Of a stretch of DNA of 18,541 bases, positions 15,221 through 18,541 are shown piece by piece (positions within the stretch are counted from its first letter, which is position 1; each line of letters begins with the position of its first letter). The translations under genes were made by a program, and so were the position numbers. The stretch comes from Bacteroidota bacterium (GTDB lineage: Bacteria > Bacteroidota > Ignavibacteria > UBA10030): contig DMMN01000318.1 of NCBI GenBank assembly GCA_003453835.1, forward strand, positions 1-18,541, read 5' to 3'. The notes below the pieces were generated by a model. That model was given only the letters and a program-made list of their open reading frames with translations. It searched no databases and had not been told where the DNA came from.

Positions 15221-15922
15221 TCACATCGAATAGCCTGCCTCTTCCAGTTTCTCTTCCATCACATCCATCAGAATGGTGTACAACCCTTCATCGACTTTTT
15301 CGATCATGTTCATCACTCCAGTCATATGCCAGATCAGGTAAAGTTCAATGATGGTCTTATCGTCGATTTCCCACGCGGTCTCGGTCGTGTGCAACGTCTC
15401 AGGCGGGATCGCTTTCCGCCACGTATCCAGATTCTTCGACACATCAAGTACTTGCGGCCCCCAATCAGGAAATGCATCCGGCTGCAGCATATCCGGTGAC
15501 ACTTGCGTCCCTGTGGACATGATTTTATAAATGACGCGCCCGTACGCGCCAAGGGCTTCCTTTGCCGAACGAAGGCCGTGCTTGACGGCTACTTCCCGCA
15601 ATACAGTAATGATACCGCCGGGAGAATTCTGACGCGGACAGCGATTGCACGAAAAACATTGCGAGCACTCCCACACGTCGTCGTTCATCTGTTCGTAAAT
15701 GAGCTCAACGTCCTCGCGCGCCACTGCTTGCGCAATTCGGCGCGGACTGAAATCATAGAATCGCGCTGAAGGACAGGCCGCTACACATATTCCGCACTCG
15801 TAGCAGCCGTAGAGATAGTCCGTGAAGCGCAGGTCGGACTTCACCTCGCGGAACAGTTGCTCCTTGACCTCATAGGGAACATCCGAGTACTTGTTGCGGA
15901 CCGTGTAGCGTGTCTGTTCCAT
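15221..15922 (-). CDS. hdrC: HdrC-like ferredoxin subunit of the Hdr-like complex
   Basis: A soluble protein of 233 residues with two cluster motifs near the N-terminus: C40-x2-C43-x2-C46-x3-C50-P and C86-x2-C89-x2-C92-x2-C95-P. The second has two, not three, residues before the last cysteine; the DNA reads this way without ambiguity. The C-terminal 120 residues are an alpha-helical tail. It would relay electrons between HdrA and HdrB. The ATG at 15922 begins one base after the stop of the thioredoxin-fold gene; a longer frame from a TTG at 15961 would lie wholly in that gene and is not supported. hdrC-hdrB-hdrA order matches the C1-B1-A part of sHdr operons. Confidence 0.9.
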   Translation of the reverse strand: MEQTRYTVRNKYSDVPYEVKEQLFREVKSDLRFTDYLYGCYECGICVAACPSARFYDFSPRRIAQAVAREDVELIYEQMNDDVWECSQCFSCNRCPRQNSPGGIITVLREVAVKHGLRSAKEALGAYGRVIYKIMSTGTQVSPDMLQPDAFPDWGPQVLDVSKNLDTWRKAIPPETLHTTETAWEIDDKTIIELYLIWHMTGVMNMIEKVDEGLYTILMDVMEEKLEEAGYSM

Positions 15923-15923
15923 G

Positions 15924-16244
15924 CTATTCTTTGCGTGTGAGCAATCTTTTCGCTTCTTCAATCGCGTGGACTAAGTCTTGCCGTTTCGGTACACCGACGA
16001 AGCGTGTCCCTTCGCTGCCAACAAGAACCGTTGGAACAGAAAGCACATGCTCGTTTGCAGCCGCATCCCTCCCGGGTCCGTTAGCCAGACTTATGACACG
16101 TACGACAAGATCCCCACGCTGTCGCGAGAGTTCCTCCGCCATCCTGATGGCAAGGTGACACGTTGTGCACACCGGATGAGTAAACACACGTATGAGAACA
16201 CTCCCCTCATCAGGCTTCATATCCTTCGCAATGGATGCAGTCAT
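15924..16244 (-). CDS. Thioredoxin/glutaredoxin-fold protein with CTTC active site
   Basis: A small protein of 106 residues. The segment VLIRVFTHPVCTTCHLAIRMAEEL gives the first strand, a redox motif C26-x2-C29 and helix 1; SVPTVLV near residue 70 provides the cis-proline expected opposite the active site. No signal peptide, so it should act in the cytoplasm. It overlaps the end of the LbpA-type gene by 35 bp and stops one base before hdrC, so it belongs to the complex's expression unit. A role in reducing a disulfide on LbpA, TusA or DsrE partners is inference. An alternative start at 16220 (MKPDEGS) would cut the overlap to 11 bp; I prefer 16244 because GAGAAG stands 7 nt upstream, whereas the other start has its purine tract almost touching the ATG. 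Confidence 0.8.
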   Translation of the reverse strand: MTASIAKDMKPDEGSVLIRVFTHPVCTTCHLAIRMAEELSRQRGDLVVRVISLANGPGRDAAANEHVLSVPTVLVGSEGTRFVGVPKRQDLVHAIEEAKRLLTRKE

Positions 16245-16680
16245 TGAGTTTCTTCTCATCCATGAGCTTCTTGTATGCTTCCAGCGCCGCTTCCCCCTTG
16301 AGCATGAGGGCAAGATCAGCCTCAAGACTGACCGGCTTGAGTCGGGCAATCCAACCGTCTTTGTAAGGACTCTTGTTGAGGAGCGACGCCTCGGTTTCGA
16401 GGCGGGGATTTATTTCAACGATTTCCCCTGCGACCGGCGTCTTGACGGGGCCGACCCATTTCCCACTCTCGACGGTAGCAACCGGCTTGGCGCGTTCACG
16501 CTTCGTTCCCACTTTCTTCAGATGAGCATGAATGATTGCCCCCGCCAAGCTTTGGGCAACATCGGTCATCCCGATAGTTACCGTTCCGTCAGCATTCGTC
16601 CTTGCCCAAATATGGTCTTCCGGGACATAGTAAAGATCGGCAGGGAGAACGCAATTTCGCACAGTTGGATGTTCAGCCAT
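16210..16680 (-). CDS. lbpA: GcvH-like lipoate-binding protein (LbpA type)
   Basis: A protein of 156 residues with the fold of the glycine-cleavage H protein: YVPEDHIWARTNADGTVTIGMTDVAQ, then ATVESGKWVGPVKTPVAGEIVEIN, where K74 in ESGKW is the likely lipoylated lysine. The ESGKWVGP form, with nearby TusA, DsrE, Hdr genes and a lipoate ligase and without gcvT or gcvP, points to LbpA, the lipoyl carrier of sHdr sulfur oxidation, rather than glycine cleavage. The C-terminus carries an unusual C148-x2-C151 (DCIHCEGYEA) that ordinary GcvH lacks. The start ATG at 16680 has GGAGG 9 nt upstream; the ATG at 16686 is a close alternative. The last 35 bp overlap the thioredoxin-fold gene. Confidence 0.9.
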   Translation of the reverse strand: MAEHPTVRNCVLPADLYYVPEDHIWARTNADGTVTIGMTDVAQSLAGAIIHAHLKKVGTKRERAKPVATVESGKWVGPVKTPVAGEIVEINPRLETEASLLNKSPYKDGWIARLKPVSLEADLALMLKGEAALEAYKKLMDEKKLNDCIHCEGYEA

Positions 16681-16702
16681 GTTCATACTCCTCCGGCACA
16701 AA

Positions 16703-17083
16703 TTAGAAATACATTACAACATCGTAATCAAGCGTCAAGTCAATGATTGAAGCCGCACCAAGGATCTTGACGTTTTCGATGATATCCTTCGGCTCAACAT
16801 TGAACAAGGCCATACTCTGTTGGCAGACGCTGAATTGAACGCCCGCGTCCATTGCACGCTCGATCATGGTCTTCAAGGTCACGCCACTCCCCGGTTCAAG
16901 CTCGATCTTCTCAGCTTCGCCATGGATAAGTTGGGAGGTCCCTTCCATCGTGAACCAAAGAAGAACTTCCATCTCCATCGCCGCCGCCGTCATTGCATAG
17001 AAGATCGGCGCATACGTTCGTCGAGGCCGATCCACGCCGCTTGTTTGTACAACGAGGACTCGTTTACCTTCGCTGTCTGCCAT
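16703..17083 (-). CDS. DsrE-family sulfur-carrier protein
   Basis: A protein of 126 residues of the DsrE/DsrF/DsrH-like fold: an N-terminal strand KRVLVVQTSG, helix APIFYAMTAAAMEMEV, strand LLWFT, and later VQFSVCQQSMALFNV with C87, the only cysteine in the protein and at the place of the conserved sulfur-binding cysteine of DsrE3-type proteins. Such proteins accept and hand on persulfide sulfur. tusA ends 7 bp upstream and the LbpA-type gene follows about 20 bp downstream, so a TusA to DsrE to LbpA/Hdr relay is inferred. Without a partner dsrF or dsrH it probably forms homo-oligomers. The start ATG has only a distant purine tract, inside the tusA end, suggesting coupling. Confidence 0.85.
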   Translation of the reverse strand: MADSEGKRVLVVQTSGVDRPRRTYAPIFYAMTAAAMEMEVLLWFTMEGTSQLIHGEAEKIELEPGSGVTLKTMIERAMDAGVQFSVCQQSMALFNVEPKDIIENVKILGAASIIDLTLDYDVVMYF

Positions 17084-17090
17084 CGAGAGA

Positions 17091-17327
17091 TTACTTTCCT
17101 TTTTTGATATAGACTCTTAGGACTTCACCCTCTTTGACGTGTCCAAGATACTCATTGCCCGTTCGCTTCGCCCAGGCAGTCAAATCAGGCTCCGCCCCGG
17201 GATCAGTGGCCAGTACTTCGAGGACATCCCCTTTTTGGAGCGTGTCCATCTTCTTTTTTGTGTCGAGCACCGGTATCGGACAGCGTTTTCCTCGATCATC
17301 CAGTGAATGTGTTGGATTAAACTCCAT
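17091..17327 (-). CDS. tusA: TusA-family sulfurtransferase
   Basis: A protein of 78 residues, the normal size of TusA. It opens with HSLDDRGKRCPIPVLDTKKKMD: C16 in the C-P-x-P motif is the persulfide-carrying cysteine, followed by the family's helix and by LEVLATDPGAEPDL and the closing strand VLRVYIKKGK. TusA proteins carry sulfane sulfur between cytoplasmic partners. In this operon it would feed DsrE and the lipoate-dependent Hdr-like complex rather than tRNA thiolation, since no mnmA or tusBCD is seen. The ribosome binding site AGGAG lies 7 nt before the ATG. It begins 19 bp after the lipoate ligase gene. Confidence 0.93.
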   Translation of the reverse strand: MEFNPTHSLDDRGKRCPIPVLDTKKKMDTLQKGDVLEVLATDPGAEPDLTAWAKRTGNEYLGHVKEGEVLRVYIKKGK

Positions 17328-17346
17328 GGTGTTCTCCTGAACGTGA

Positions 17347-18438
17347 TTATTCTTGATGAGCGATTTTCGATATAAGCTGTGTAAAGTCGGCCGCAGTCAC
17401 ACCGGGCATATCGAACTTGTGCGTTTCGAGTCCGGCGTGGACCCGGGCAGTGAGATCGGCCGGAGCCAACGAACATCCGATGAGTTCCATGCTGAATGTT
17501 TTTAGTGCACCACGCGGAGAGATCGTGAAGTCACCACTCAGCAGAGTGTCTTCAATGATATTGTTCACCACTTTGACGGTCAGTCGCAGCAATCCACCTG
17601 GTGCTTTATGCGCGCCCTCAACAATCTTCACATCCGCATTGATCGTCAGGCTTCTGCTCCGCGTGTCGTTCCACTGCACTGCATGGAGCCATGCCTCGCC
17701 TGCAAAGGTGCGATCCAACTCGTCGACTTTCTGAAGCTCCTGGTGGCTGAGCTCCGACCCTACAAAATCCAGTTGGTACACCTCTGCAAACGCGGCAACG
17801 AGTTCTTTCTTGACGCTCTCTATGGGGGGCGCGGCGCCAAGTTCCCGCCTCATACTCGTGACGTAATCTTCCATTGTCTTTTGCACTTTGTCCCGCATTT
17901 TTTCGTCTGAGAATTTCAGGACGCGCGCCATGAGGGCATGATTGAAGTCGAGCATCATGCTGCCGACGAACAGAAAAGCTCCGCCAACATCCGCGGTGCC
18001 GGTCCCCCCGATCTTTTTCCCATTCACATGAATGTCGTTGATCGGACGAAACTGTGCCCGGATGCCGAGCGGTTCATAGGCGGCTATCGGGGCTTTAGCG
18101 AGATATGCATACCGCTCCATCAATGTGGACGGAAGTCTGAAATCAGCGGCTTTGTCCTTCGGGATAATGACGTGAAAGAAGAGTTGATTGACATCGAGCA
18201 AGACAGCGCCTCCGCCAACCTGCCTGCGAATGACAGGGATATCGTTCGCTCCGCAGTACGAGACATCTATCTCTTTCTCGACCTCTTGATGATAGCCAAT
18301 GCAGACGTACGGCTTGTCAGGCCGCATGAGGGTAATGGTCGGCATGCCGTCGGGTTCTGTACATTCGGCGACGGCATGGTAGATGGTCTGCGAGCGGAGG
18401 GAAGGGACAATGCCGCAGTCAACAAGACGGGTTTTCAT
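17347..18438 (-). CDS. lplA: Lipoate-protein ligase A family
   Basis: A protein of 363 residues of the LplA/LipB/BirA fold, activating lipoate or octanoate with ATP and attaching it to a carrier lysine. Diagnostic parts: TLMRPDKPYVCIGYHQ (about 37-52), VIRRQVGGGAVLLD (about 69-82), and HVNGKKIGGTGTADVGGAFLFVGSMMLDFN, whose KKIGG holds the catalytic lysine. The C-terminal third (about 255-363) is an accessory domain of the LplB/ligase-C type fused to the catalytic part. Lying first in the visible operon with the LbpA-type gene, it is probably dedicated to that carrier, as the sLpl ligases of sHdr clusters are. No clear ribosome binding site precedes the ATG. More operon genes may lie to the right of the window. 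Confidence 0.9.
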   Translation of the reverse strand: MKTRLVDCGIVPSLRSQTIYHAVAECTEPDGMPTITLMRPDKPYVCIGYHQEVEKEIDVSYCGANDIPVIRRQVGGGAVLLDVNQLFFHVIIPKDKAADFRLPSTLMERYAYLAKAPIAAYEPLGIRAQFRPINDIHVNGKKIGGTGTADVGGAFLFVGSMMLDFNHALMARVLKFSDEKMRDKVQKTMEDYVTSMRRELGAAPPIESVKKELVAAFAEVYQLDFVGSELSHQELQKVDELDRTFAGEAWLHAVQWNDTRSRSLTINADVKIVEGAHKAPGGLLRLTVKVVNNIIEDTLLSGDFTISPRGALKTFSMELIGCSLAPADLTARVHAGLETHKFDMPGVTAADFTQLISKIAHQE

Positions 18439-18463
18439 AGGGACGATGGAAGGAATTGCGACA

Positions 18464-18477
18464 CCTGCACTGGCAGG
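18464..18477. repeat. Short perfect hairpin in the lplA leader
   Basis: CCTGC and GCAGG arms surround a 4-nt loop, 26 to 39 bp upstream of the lplA ATG. It would form a small stable stem in the leader RNA of a gene that lacks a visible ribosome binding site. No T run follows. It may be regulatory or chance. Confidence 0.3.
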
Positions 18478-18541
18478 CCCCTTGAACTGCGTGCCATGAT
18501 CGTGCGGATGATGAGAAGTTACTCAAGTTGACCGCCTCAGG

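Noticed and set aside
16210..16680. Glycine cleavage H protein in its usual role
   Set aside because: No gcvT or gcvP nearby; the neighbours are TusA, DsrE, Hdr and lipoate ligase, and the motif is the LbpA-like ESGKWVGP.
18480..18496. Perfect sigma-54 -24 element (TGGCACG) upstream of lplA on the minus strand
   Set aside because: The -12 position at the right spacing reads TCAA rather than TTGC, so both essential bases at -12 are missing.
17938..18531. Open frame of 197 codons on the plus strand reaching the right edge
   Set aside because: Antisense to lplA, whose catalytic motifs are clear in the other strand; no ribosome binding site.

Overview
The window reads as one strand: every gene I can support lies on the minus strand, so transcription runs from high to low coordinates. 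The genes suggest a Gram-negative, menaquinone-using bacterium of mid GC content with cytoplasmic sulfur-transfer chemistry. The phylum cannot be fixed from this sequence alone. No tRNA, rRNA, CRISPR array, transposase or phage gene was seen.

The right-hand two thirds (18438 down to 6866) is one tightly packed run of 13 genes: lipoate-protein ligase, TusA, DsrE-family protein, GcvH-like lipoate-binding protein (LbpA type), a thioredoxin-fold protein, HdrC, HdrB, a short HdrA, a conserved hypothetical, an HdrD-like Fe-S protein (fused HdrC/HdrB), EtfB, EtfA, and a membrane ETF:quinone oxidoreductase with NarI-like, ferredoxin-like and cysteine-rich domains. Most junctions overlap or are under 20 bp. 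The order matches what I remember as the type II sulfur-oxidizing heterodisulfide reductase-like (sHdr) system, in which the second HdrC/HdrB pair is replaced by HdrB3 plus EtfAB. The inferred flow: TusA and DsrE pass sulfane sulfur to the lipoylated LbpA/sHdr complex. Electrons from its oxidation go to EtfAB and then through the membrane oxidoreductase into menaquinone. The co-encoded ligase lipoylates LbpA.

The middle (6865 down to 2701) holds genes not obviously tied to that pathway. They are a cyclopropane-fatty-acyl-phospholipid synthase and a RecQ helicase, preceded with a 1-bp gap by a 35-residue protein with three cysteines that has its own strong ribosome binding site.

The left end (2700 down to 1) holds a second heterodisulfide-reductase-type module. 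A sigma-54 activator without a sensory domain is followed by a QmoC-like membrane Fe-S/cytochrome-b protein and, overlapping by 4 bp (ATGA), the N-terminus of an HdrA/QmoA-like flavoprotein that runs off the window. A candidate sigma-54 promoter sits between the activator and the qmoC-like gene.
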